Assembly (NCBI GenBank): GCA_014860225.1
Contig: JACZKE010000014.1
Location: 62,001-126,000, forward strand
Length of the DNA: 64,000 bases
DNA from: Desulfuromonadales bacterium
GTDB lineage: Bacteria; Desulfobacterota; Desulfuromonadia; Desulfuromonadales; BM103
Direction: 5' to 3'
Part shown: piece by piece, positions 20,594 through 27,561 of the stretch
Layout of the letters: each line of letters starts with the position of its first letter
How positions within the stretch are numbered: the stretch's first letter is position 1
Translations under genes and position numbers: made by a program
Notes under the pieces: generated by a model
The model's input: only the letters and a program-made list of their open reading frames with translations
Told to the model about the DNA's origin: nothing
Databases searched by the model: none

Positions 20594-20750
20594 TTTGATG
20601 CATTCGCAAAAACTCAGAGAATGGCTAAGCAAAAATTTCGTCCTACAAGGCTTGGTGGTTTTTTAGGGGCGAAGGCATACATCAGGTATGTCGAGGTCCT
20701 GAAAAAACGCCGTAACGCCGTAGGGCGGACTTTTTTGCGACGCCATCAAA
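20594..20750. repeat. dispersed palindromic repeat A, copy A1
   Basis: A 157-bp element, first of three full copies (A2 at 36197, A3 at 41996). Its ends are imperfect inverted repeats: the left end reads TTGATGCATTCGCAAAAA, and the right end read backwards is TTGATGGCGTCGCAAAAA. The inner halves are also partly complementary (GGGGCGAAGG..; a shared GTTTTTT[C/T]AGG segment in both arms), so the whole unit can fold as one long hairpin. It contains a short conserved open frame (MAKQKFRPTRLG...). It lies between the convergent genes fxsA and htpG. No transposase is present, so it is MITE-like or REP-like. Confidence 0.85.
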
Positions 20751-20785
20751 CAGGAGAGGAGCCGCAATGTCCGGCTCCTCTCCTG
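20751..20785. terminator. bidirectional terminator between fxsA and htpG
   Basis: A 14-bp perfect stem, CAGGAGAGGAGCCG / CGGCTCCTCTCCTG, with a 7-nt loop, is flanked by TTT on both strands. It lies 24 bp after the htpG stop and directly against repeat A1. Confidence 0.75.
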
Positions 20786-20809
20786 TTTCGTTATGTCGTC
20801 CTGTTGCTA

Positions 20810-22666
20810 TCAGTCTTTAGCAACCTCGCTATTCACTCTGGCCAGCAATTGATTGCTTCGATCGAGAAATCGTGTCATTCGGTCCTGATCAAAAGCCCGG
20901 CATGTCAGCATGGCCAGATCAAACACCTGAGCAACCAGTAATTCAACGTCTTCAGTTTTCTGTTTTGCATACAGATCAAGGATGTTCTGCACAACCGGAC
21001 TTGAAGCGTTGACTAACAGAGAGGGGCCTTTCTCCGGAATCCGTATTTCTTTACCAAGAGTGCGGGTCATTTCCTGGAAGCGACGATCCTGCTCGGAAAA
21101 CAGCGCCATAGCCGGCACAGATTCATCCTTGAGTCTTTCCACACGGACCTCCAGTTCCTCATCCTTGAGGAACTGCTTGAACAGGTCGGCAATTCTTTCA
21201 TCACGTGTCTTGCCATCTTTGGCATCAACCAGTTCACTGGCCACGTCTTGCTGTATCAGGTTTTCCGTGACATCTGCGTCCACCCGGGCAAAGTGAATTT
21301 CAGAGTTTTTCATCTCCAGAAACTGAATAAAATGCGAGTCGATCTGGGCATCAAGCACCAGCACGTCTATGCCCTGTGCTTTGAACAATTTAAGATAAGT
21401 CGACTGGGCGACTTCATCATTGGTGTAATAAACCGTAGTCGCTTTAGCCGCTGAAGTGTTTTCAAGGTACTCGGGCAGGGTGGTCCACTCATCAGAGCCG
21501 CTCAAGGCAAAAAGAGTATGGTCCTTAAGCTTTTCATAATACTTGTCATCTTTCATCATGCCGAACTTGATAAAGGTATGAATATCTGCCCAAATTGCGG
21601 CGAAGGCCTTGCGATCCTGCTTGTCAAGCTCAACCAGTTTGCCGGCAACACGGCTGGTGATCACGTCTCGAATCTTCCGCACCTGCGGGTCGTTCTGCAA
21701 ATAACTGCGCGACACGTTCAATGGCAGATCGGGAGCGTCCAGACAACCCTGCAGGGGTGAGAGAAACTCCGGAATCACTTCTGCGCAGTTGTCACTGACA
21801 AAGACCTGGTTACAAAAGAGCTTGATATGACTTTTTGTAACATCAAACTCATTGGTTAACTTGGGAAAATAGAGAATTCCTTTCAGGTTAAAAGGAAAAT
21901 CTATGTTGAGGTGAATCCAGAAAAGCGGATCATCCGAGAACGGATAAAGTTTACGATAGAAAGTCTTGTAATCATCATCGTCAAGCTCTGTGGCCATGCG
22001 TGTCCAGAGGGGATTCTGGTCATTAACCACGTCCCCCTCCAGGTGTATTGCCACCGGGAGAAAGTTACAGTACCGGGTAAGAACTTCACGTATTCGGGCA
22101 GGCTTGAGAAACTCGAGCTCATCATCATCCAGGAACAGGATAATTTCGGTACCACGATCTTTTTTTTCAATCTCAGAGAGTTCATAACTGGTCGAACCGT
22201 CACATGTCCAATGAGCTCCCGAAGCACCTTCCTGGTAACTGAGCGAACGTATTTCAACCTTTTTGGCCACCATGAAAGCTGAATAAAAACCCAGGCCGAA
22301 ATGACCTATGATCTGACTTTTGTCTTCCAGGTCCTTAAACTTCTGAACAAACTCCTCAGCTGAAGAAAATGCAATCTGATTAATATAACGGCGTATTTCA
22401 TCGGCAGTCATACCTATACCGTTATCTTTGACCGTTAATGTCTTGCCGTCTTTGTCCAGCAGTACATCAATCCGGTAATCATCCGCATTCTGCAAACCTT
22501 CAACCAGATTGACATGTTGCATCTTGTGTATGGCATCAACCGCGTTGGAAACAAGTTCACGAAGAAATATCTCTTTCTCGCTGTAGAGCCATTTTTTAAT
22601 GATCGGAAAAATATTTTCCGTGTGTATGGAGATTGTCCCTTGTTCTTTTAAACTTTGATCTTTCAT
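20810..22666 (-). CDS. htpG: molecular chaperone HtpG (Hsp90)
   Basis: This ATP-dependent homodimeric cytosolic chaperone is 618 residues, typical for bacterial HtpG. The N-terminal GHKL ATPase domain shows IFLRELVSNAVDAIHKM (magnesium-binding Asn), VKDNGIGMTADEI and IGHFGLGFYSAFMV. The middle domain carries the conserved arginine in NVSRSYLQND, and the C-terminal dimerisation domain follows. One difference from most HtpGs is the acidic C-terminal region around EVRVERLKDESVPAMALFSE, which is still family-like. It has its own promoter (22703-22731) and a GGGAGG ribosome site. Confidence 0.96.
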   Translation of the reverse strand: MKDQSLKEQGTISIHTENIFPIIKKWLYSEKEIFLRELVSNAVDAIHKMQHVNLVEGLQNADDYRIDVLLDKDGKTLTVKDNGIGMTADEIRRYINQIAFSSAEEFVQKFKDLEDKSQIIGHFGLGFYSAFMVAKKVEIRSLSYQEGASGAHWTCDGSTSYELSEIEKKDRGTEIILFLDDDELEFLKPARIREVLTRYCNFLPVAIHLEGDVVNDQNPLWTRMATELDDDDYKTFYRKLYPFSDDPLFWIHLNIDFPFNLKGILYFPKLTNEFDVTKSHIKLFCNQVFVSDNCAEVIPEFLSPLQGCLDAPDLPLNVSRSYLQNDPQVRKIRDVITSRVAGKLVELDKQDRKAFAAIWADIHTFIKFGMMKDDKYYEKLKDHTLFALSGSDEWTTLPEYLENTSAAKATTVYYTNDEVAQSTYLKLFKAQGIDVLVLDAQIDSHFIQFLEMKNSEIHFARVDADVTENLIQQDVASELVDAKDGKTRDERIADLFKQFLKDEELEVRVERLKDESVPAMALFSEQDRRFQEMTRTLGKEIRIPEKGPSLLVNASSPVVQNILDLYAKQKTEDVELLVAQVFDLAMLTCRAFDQDRMTRFLDRSNQLLARVNSEVAKD

Positions 22667-22702
22667 AAAAAAACCTCCCGAATACTTTTAATGTTCGTGA
22701 GG

Positions 22703-22731
22703 AAGATAGTTATGATGTAATAGAATGTCAA
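22703..22731 (-). promoter_or_regulatory. promoter of htpG
   Basis: On the minus strand TTGACA (22731-22726) and TATCTT (22708-22703) are separated by 17 bp, 36 bp before the htpG start. It looks like a sigma-70 promoter; no CIRCE element (TTAGCACTC inverted repeat) is present. Confidence 0.6.
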
Positions 22732-22745
22732 GGAAGGCATTTACA

Positions 22746-23084
22746 TCAGGCCCCGTAGACAATCCCGATCGGATCCGGACCCTTATCTGGCTGCAAGATC
22801 ACTCTGAGATCACGGTAATATTCAACGTTCAGCTGCAAAGGTGCATCAAAGTCATAAAACTTGACGCTTGCATCATACTGACGCACGCCCCAGCCAAGAC
22901 ATACAACGCAAATCAGCATGGGCAGAGCGACTCTTGCAATAAAATACAGAGAATGACCGACCGTACGGCCCCAGATACGCCTCAGTAGTGCAAGGGCGTC
23001 ATCCTGCCGTCCGACGAGAACCAGGCATAGAGATATGGCAGCGACATAGAGGGCAAAGAGTCCAAAGACAATATGTGCATTCAT
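22746..23084 (-). CDS. small two-helix membrane protein of unknown function
   Basis: This 112-residue protein starts at the ATG at 23084, which is preceded by GGGAG 8 nt upstream. A longer frame to 23450 is only non-coding upstream sequence. It has a transmembrane helix at about residues 5-24 (IVFGLFALYVAAISLCLVLVG), a basic loop (RRIWGR), a second helix at about 47-66 (ARVALPMLICVVCLGWGV) and a C-terminal hydrophilic part rich in beta-like residues (ASVKFYDFDAPLQLNVEYYRDLRVIL). I do not recognise the family. It lies upstream of htpG, which has a separate promoter. Confidence 0.65.
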   Translation of the reverse strand: MNAHIVFGLFALYVAAISLCLVLVGRQDDALALLRRIWGRTVGHSLYFIARVALPMLICVVCLGWGVRQYDASVKFYDFDAPLQLNVEYYRDLRVILQPDKGPDPIGIVYGA

Positions 23085-23352
23085 GGTGCCAATCTCCCGA
23101 ACAACTGCAGCAGAACCTGTATTAATTATAATCAATTCTCCACTGAAGGCAAGTACAACAAAACAACGTTTTATATACACGCTCGCAAAAGTCAAAATAT
23201 GTAACTCAGGTAAGGCTCGTGCCAGGGAGATTCTGACTAAAACCAGATCCCGATAGCGGCTTTCGGTGATGATAACCTCGCTTTGCAAGTGGTTCAGATG
23301 CCCCTGTATGCCCTTCGACAATGTCTCACCAACAACTGTCCAGTATCCGACG

Positions 23353-23387
23353 CATACTTTTCGGCACTCTAAAAAGTATGGTATAGT
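23353..23387 (+). promoter_or_regulatory. inverted repeat overlapping a candidate promoter of the glucosaminidase gene
   Basis: CATACTTTT at 23353-23361 and its complement AAAAGTATG at 23372-23380 form a 9-bp inverted repeat immediately before TATAGT (23382-23387), a good -10 hexamer located 27 bp upstream of the next start codon. No strong -35 is seen, which fits an activated or repressed promoter. Confidence 0.4.
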
Positions 23388-23413
23388 GCTTCGAATATAA
23401 TTAGCCATATGAC

Positions 23414-24436
23414 ATGGACAACTTAATGATAAACCACACCACAATTTCAAGACTCAGGACTTCTTTGTTTCTCCTGCTTCTCCCCCTGTTCATTGCTTGC
23501 CATTTACTAACAGATGAGGCAGCGGCCCAACAAATCGATCACGACAGGGCTCAAACCATTCGGCCGGAAACCACCTCGGGCCTGCAGGCTTTTTACCAAA
23601 CCCTCGACTACGATTGGATGCAGCTGGAAAAAGGAGTGCCGCCACTTATTCTCGAGAATATTCCGACTGACATAACATACTCGGTCAATACAGCCTCAAA
23701 GAAACGTACTTTTTTCATGGGGCTCTTACCGATGGTTTTACTGGCCAACCAGGAGATTGAACAAGAACGCGAAGAGATTCTGCTGATATTTGAACGGCAT
23801 AGTACCGGAACGTTGAGTTTTGACGACAGGCAACGCCTCGAAGCGATAGCCAATCGTTACGGCCTTCGCGGCCATATGCTTAATGATCATCGGATGCGTT
23901 CACGCTTGCTGCGGAGAGTTGACACACTCCCCCCGGCGTTAGTACTGGCCCAGGCCGCCAACGAATCCGCCTGGGGAACCTCAAAATTCGCACAACGCGG
24001 GAACAACTTCTTCGGCGAATGGACTTTCAGACCCGGCACCGGAATCGTGCCGGAGGATCGCCCACCAGGGGAAATCTATGAGGTGCGAAAATTCTCAAGC
24101 ATTTACGAGTCGATCCGCAGCTATATGAATAATCTCAATAGCAACGGCGCTTACCGCAAATTGCGCGACATCAGGGAAAGGCTGCGACAGGCCGAGCAGC
24201 CGGTTACAGGGATCGCTTTAACAACAGGTTTGCTGAAGTACTCGCAGCGCGGCGAGGATTACATCGTGGAGATTCAGGCGATGATTCGCCAGAACAGGTT
24301 GTCACTTGCAAACAGCGCGTTTCTGCGCCAACCGGAAACAGATGCAGCGATCAGAACCAGGACCTCAGGCAGCGGTCTTTTCTCATCGAGAAACAGAATG
24401 ATCGGTGGATTCTCCTCAATGGTGCAGAATCCATAG
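23414..24436 (+). CDS. exported glucosaminidase-domain protein (Bax/FlgJ-type cell-wall hydrolase)
   Basis: The predicted product cleaves peptidoglycan glycan strands in the periplasm. The N-terminal hydrophobic segment (LFLLLLPLFIACHLL, about residues 18-32, with a possible lipobox-like C29) should direct export. The region 165-290 is the glucosaminidase domain: LPPALVLAQAANESAWGTSKFAQRGNNFFGEW carries the catalytic glutamate, followed by RKFSSIYESIRSYMNNLN and LTTGLLKYSQRGEDYI. The order matches E. coli Bax. The C-terminal 50 residues are serine/arginine-rich. The start could also be the ATG at 23426. The gene ends inside the opposing deacetylase gene (21-bp convergent overlap). Confidence 0.82.
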   Translation: MDNLMINHTTISRLRTSLFLLLLPLFIACHLLTDEAAAQQIDHDRAQTIRPETTSGLQAFYQTLDYDWMQLEKGVPPLILENIPTDITYSVNTASKKRTFFMGLLPMVLLANQEIEQEREEILLIFERHSTGTLSFDDRQRLEAIANRYGLRGHMLNDHRMRSRLLRRVDTLPPALVLAQAANESAWGTSKFAQRGNNFFGEWTFRPGTGIVPEDRPPGEIYEVRKFSSIYESIRSYMNNLNSNGAYRKLRDIRERLRQAEQPVTGIALTTGLLKYSQRGEDYIVEIQAMIRQNRLSLANSAFLRQPETDAAIRTRTSGSGLFSSRNRMIGGFSSMVQNP

Positions 24437-25477
24437 CTGGCTGAACCAATACCAGGATTTGCCGTTGGCGTCCCTGGCCGTCAAGGTGTATTTACTGCGT
24501 CTTCCGGAAAGCGGTTGCAGCGAAGTTACCTCGTAAAGACCATCCTCTCCATTGACTTGCGTGACCAGACAATCCGACTGCCCTGGAACAAAACAGCGCA
24601 GAGAGCTGCTGTCAATATTCTGCTTCAAATAAAACCTCAGTCTTGGCGGATTATCCTCTTTAACGACCGGGCTGGAGGGTGAGACGACACGGACTGACAA
24701 CCTTTTCATAAAAAGCTTACTGCTAAACTCAGCAATAGAGGCAAACTCGCCTCCCACAGGGAAGCGTGGCAAACTGAAAAGATCCTGCCCGGCATCAACG
24801 ACCCCTGACTGCTGACCGAATGCCGCTTCGAAACCAGCCACCTTTACCAGGCTGGCCAACTCCGGCGCAAACTCACCATAGGGATAGGCAAACAGCTTTG
24901 GAGAAGAACCAAGCTGCTTCTCAAATGCTTGCTGAGAACGATAAAGGTCTTCTGATACCCGTATGACCCAATCAGCCTCACTTTCAAAAACCAACCTGTC
25001 GAGCAAATAGGCGTGACTTGCCGAGTGGTTACCAATTTCAACACCTTCGCCTTGCAACACCCTGAGTTCCTGCCAGCTGAGATACTCCCCTCCGCCAACT
25101 GAATCCGTACTTACAAAGAGTGTTGCCGGGTAACCATACTCCTTCAATAACGGCCAACCATCCGTAAAGAATGAACGATAAGCATCATCAACCGTAATCA
25201 CAGCACAGCGTTGCGGCAGGCTGACTCCCTTTTGCAATTTCTCGACGACCTCGCCGAGTTTGAGGACAGTAAACTGCTGTTGAGACAAGAGCTCAAGATG
25301 AGCGCGGAAATCCTGCAGGGAGACGTTGGTTGAGGGATAGCGTGAATCGTTAAATCGATGGTAAACGAAGACATTGGCCTGGTCAGCAAAAACAGGGCCA
25401 GCCATCAGCATCAGCAGGAGGAAAACAAGTCCGGACTGGAAAATTTTCAACAAATGGCTATCGCTTGCTTTTTTCAC
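24416..25477 (-). CDS. exported polysaccharide deacetylase-like protein
   Basis: This NodB-fold protein of about 353 residues is predicted to remove acetyl groups from a cell-envelope polysaccharide. I place the start at the GTG at 25477, giving a signal peptide (KKASDSHLLKIFQSGLVFLLLMLMAGPVFA). It overlaps the upstream Rel-like gene by 20 bp; the ribosome site is weak, so the start is uncertain. The catalytic motif is VITVDDAYRSF (metal Asp pair), and the second motif is IGNHSASHAYL (H-x3-H). A C-terminal region after about residue 250 resembles a small beta-sandwich (LTARDANGKSWYWFSQLWILHH). The two envelope genes here converge. Confidence 0.8.
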   Translation of the reverse strand: MKKASDSHLLKIFQSGLVFLLLMLMAGPVFADQANVFVYHRFNDSRYPSTNVSLQDFRAHLELLSQQQFTVLKLGEVVEKLQKGVSLPQRCAVITVDDAYRSFFTDGWPLLKEYGYPATLFVSTDSVGGGEYLSWQELRVLQGEGVEIGNHSASHAYLLDRLVFESEADWVIRVSEDLYRSQQAFEKQLGSSPKLFAYPYGEFAPELASLVKVAGFEAAFGQQSGVVDAGQDLFSLPRFPVGGEFASIAEFSSKLFMKRLSVRVVSPSSPVVKEDNPPRLRFYLKQNIDSSSLRCFVPGQSDCLVTQVNGEDGLYEVTSLQPLSGRRSKYTLTARDANGKSWYWFSQLWILHH

Positions 25478-26948
25478 TTCTCGGTTGTTTGACTTTAGAA
25501 CGCAAATAGCGGCGGATACTGTTGCGTGCACGCGGCATAACCGCCCATTCCAGCCATTTAGGCAGCACTGTTGGACTATCGGCGGTTTCGACCTCAATCT
25601 GATCTCCGTCCATCAAACGAGCCTTGAGTTGACGAGTCTTGCCGTTGATACGCACACGAACTGCATGTAAGCCCAACTCTTCATGGATATCGAAAGCAAA
25701 GTCAAGAGCACTGCTTCCTTCCGGCAGCGAACGTACATCACCCTGTGGGGTATAAACCTGAATTGAAGCAGAGGCCAGTCGCAGGCTCTCCATATCAAAA
25801 GCCGACTCACCCTCTATCAGTGACTGCATTAAATCTTCAAAACTCGAACTGCGAAATTCGAAACCAGGGGCCAGAACCCCCGATTCATTGAATCGCGACA
25901 GCTTGCGTGTGGTAATTTCAACCCGCAAGCGAATTTCACCAGCCTGCACGCTGGTCTTCAAAGCCTGATAACCGAATTGCGACGGAACATGCAGATGATC
26001 ACGTAGCTTCCCCGGAATCGGCGGGTACAGGCGATGCAGCAGACCAAGGGCGTGGTAGGCATCCATGGAACGATCGACCAGGATATCAAGGGTATAGAGG
26101 GCAGGCAGGCCACGGGCAGTCGCTCGGGCTGCGACGATGGAGAATGGCCGCCAGCGGTCTTTGACCAGGGCATCGATTTTGTAATGCTCAAGGATATTGT
26201 GAACTTCTGAACGGATGCGGCCAAGTGCGGCCTCATGCGTTTTGCGCATCTCATTCACTGCAGCTTCGAAATGCACCGCTCTGTTCGGGTAGAGGATACT
26301 CAAGGAAAGTGCGTCAAGCTCAGTGGCGACACGCCCCATGCCGAGGTGCCTGGCAAGAGGGACATAGATAGTGCGCGTTTCTTCTGCAATCAGGCGCTGC
26401 TTTTGAGGGTCAAGAGCCTGGATAGTCTGCAGGTTATCGATTCGATCCCAGAATTTCAGACAGAGGACACGAATGTCTCTTACTGCCAGAAGTACCTGCT
26501 TCCGGTACGTTTGCTCTTTCAGGACGTTACGACTGAGGAGACCATCATCGACTTTGGTCAATCCATCGACCAGCAGTCCGATTTCCATGCCAAACATATC
26601 ACTGACATTTTCAAGGGTTGTTGCAGTGTCTTCTACGACGTCATGCAGCAGAGCGGCAATGACTGAAGCGAAATCCATCCAGTGCCGGGCAGCCATATGT
26701 GCGACACGCAAAGGATGAAAGAAATAAGGTTCGCCCGTTTTGCGAACCTGCTGGCTATGGGCTTCCTGCGCAAGATTGATCGCTTTCTGCAGGCTTTCAA
26801 TCGATTCGTCGAGGACTTTCTCGCTGAGACTCCCACCATGATGCGTAACCAGTAATTCCATGATCTCATTGATCAGGCGATGCTGGCGTTTTCCATCATA
26901 ACTTTCCGGCCTGTCCGGTCGAGATATCGGTTGACGAATACTGTCCAT
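25458..26948 (-). CDS. RelA/SpoT-like protein: intact ppGpp hydrolase domain, degenerate synthetase domain
   Basis: Three parts are visible in 496 residues. The HD hydrolase domain (about 45-200) keeps its metal ligands: H78 in YFFHPLRVAH, H102-D103 in LLHDVVEDT, and D168/N172 in DRIDNLQTI. The synthetase-like region (about 250-350) has lost key residues: the F-D-L-x-A-x-R motif reads YTLDILVDR, with threonine 286 where the catalytic aspartate should be, and the basic G-loop is gone (KDRWRPFSIV). VEITTR and the PIPGKLRDH..GYQALKTS part remain. A TGS domain follows (about 394-455). There are no ZFD or ACT domains. The sequence predicts a hydrolase-only or regulatory paralogue. It lies upstream of the deacetylase gene (20-bp overlap). 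Confidence 0.85.
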   Translation of the reverse strand: MDSIRQPISRPDRPESYDGKRQHRLINEIMELLVTHHGGSLSEKVLDESIESLQKAINLAQEAHSQQVRKTGEPYFFHPLRVAHMAARHWMDFASVIAALLHDVVEDTATTLENVSDMFGMEIGLLVDGLTKVDDGLLSRNVLKEQTYRKQVLLAVRDIRVLCLKFWDRIDNLQTIQALDPQKQRLIAEETRTIYVPLARHLGMGRVATELDALSLSILYPNRAVHFEAAVNEMRKTHEAALGRIRSEVHNILEHYKIDALVKDRWRPFSIVAARATARGLPALYTLDILVDRSMDAYHALGLLHRLYPPIPGKLRDHLHVPSQFGYQALKTSVQAGEIRLRVEITTRKLSRFNESGVLAPGFEFRSSSFEDLMQSLIEGESAFDMESLRLASASIQVYTPQGDVRSLPEGSSALDFAFDIHEELGLHAVRVRINGKTRQLKARLMDGDQIEVETADSPTVLPKWLEWAVMPRARNSIRRYLRSKVKQPRSEKSKR

Positions 26949-27026
26949 GTAACCACGCTTCCATACAAAGATATTAAATTTGATAGTAAAACAGAATCAG
27001 CAGGCGCGCAACTGTGTTGCCGGCCT

Positions 27027-27191
27027 AGGAGGTTGTCGGACTACACGGACCGAAGCGAAAGTTTGGATGTTTGAGAACAGCTTTTAGCTCGTTTGCAGCT
27101 CCATAACCGTAGCTATAGAGCAAAAAGGAGCTGAAATATGGGCCGAACAGCCGAATTTGCAGCCGGTTCATGGATAGTCCAACAGCCTCCT
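27027..27191. repeat. dispersed palindromic repeat B, copy B1
   Basis: A 165-bp element bounded by AGGAGG...CCTCCT. It is one of five copies (B2 31391, B3 37005, B4 47430, B5 58949). The inverted ends extend about 19 bp (here with a few mismatches), and the centre holds a small hairpin around ACCGTAGCTATAG. It lies between the Rel-like gene and hinT and fills most of that 265-bp gap; the rest of the gap shows nothing. Confidence 0.9.
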
Positions 27192-27213
27192 GATCAATCA
27201 TATCAAGGCTCCA

Positions 27214-27561
27214 TCAACCGGGAGGCCAACCCATATCCCGGCCACCCAACAAGTGGAAATGGATATGCCAGACGACCTGGCCACCGGCTTCGTTACAATT
27301 GTTGACAATTCGAAAACCATCCTCGGAAAAACCCATGTCGTGAGCAATTTTACCTGCGACCTGGAAAACATGGCCGATCAGTTCGTTATCTGCCGTTGTC
27401 AGGTCGAGAGTGGTACGGATGTGCTTGCGCGGCACAATCAGATAGTGTTTGGGAGCTTGAGGATTAATATCCTCAAGGACGATGACCCGGTCATCCTGAT
27501 AGACGGGCTTTCCCGGGATCTCTCCGGAGATAAGTTTACAGAAGATGCAGTTGTCCGGCAT
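27214..27561 (-). CDS. hinT: HIT family nucleotide-binding protein (HinT)
   Basis: This purine nucleoside phosphoramidase-type protein hydrolyses AMP linked to amines or lysine. The 115 residues begin with CIFCKLISGEIPGKPVYQDD, the typical HinT start, and end with the histidine triad GGQVVWHIHFHLLGGR (H-x-H-x-H-x-x). The two N-terminal cysteines (CIFC) are the possible zinc pair seen in some HIT proteins. Its start lies 26 bp inside the end of the ATPase gene, with GGAAGGAG upstream, so the two are translationally coupled. Confidence 0.93.
   Translation of the reverse strand: MPDNCIFCKLISGEIPGKPVYQDDRVIVLEDINPQAPKHYLIVPRKHIRTTLDLTTADNELIGHVFQVAGKIAHDMGFSEDGFRIVNNCNEAGGQVVWHIHFHLLGGRDMGWPPG

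Noticed and set aside
20621-20941. 106-codon frame starting inside repeat A1 and running into htpG antisense
   Set aside because: It starts in the repeat mini-ORF and continues over the terminator and the opposite strand of htpG; not a gene.
22746-23450. 234-residue version of the small membrane protein
   Set aside because: The first 122 residues have no ribosome site, are cysteine-rich nonsense and cross the promoter of the divergent glucosaminidase gene; the ATG at 23084 has GGGAG.
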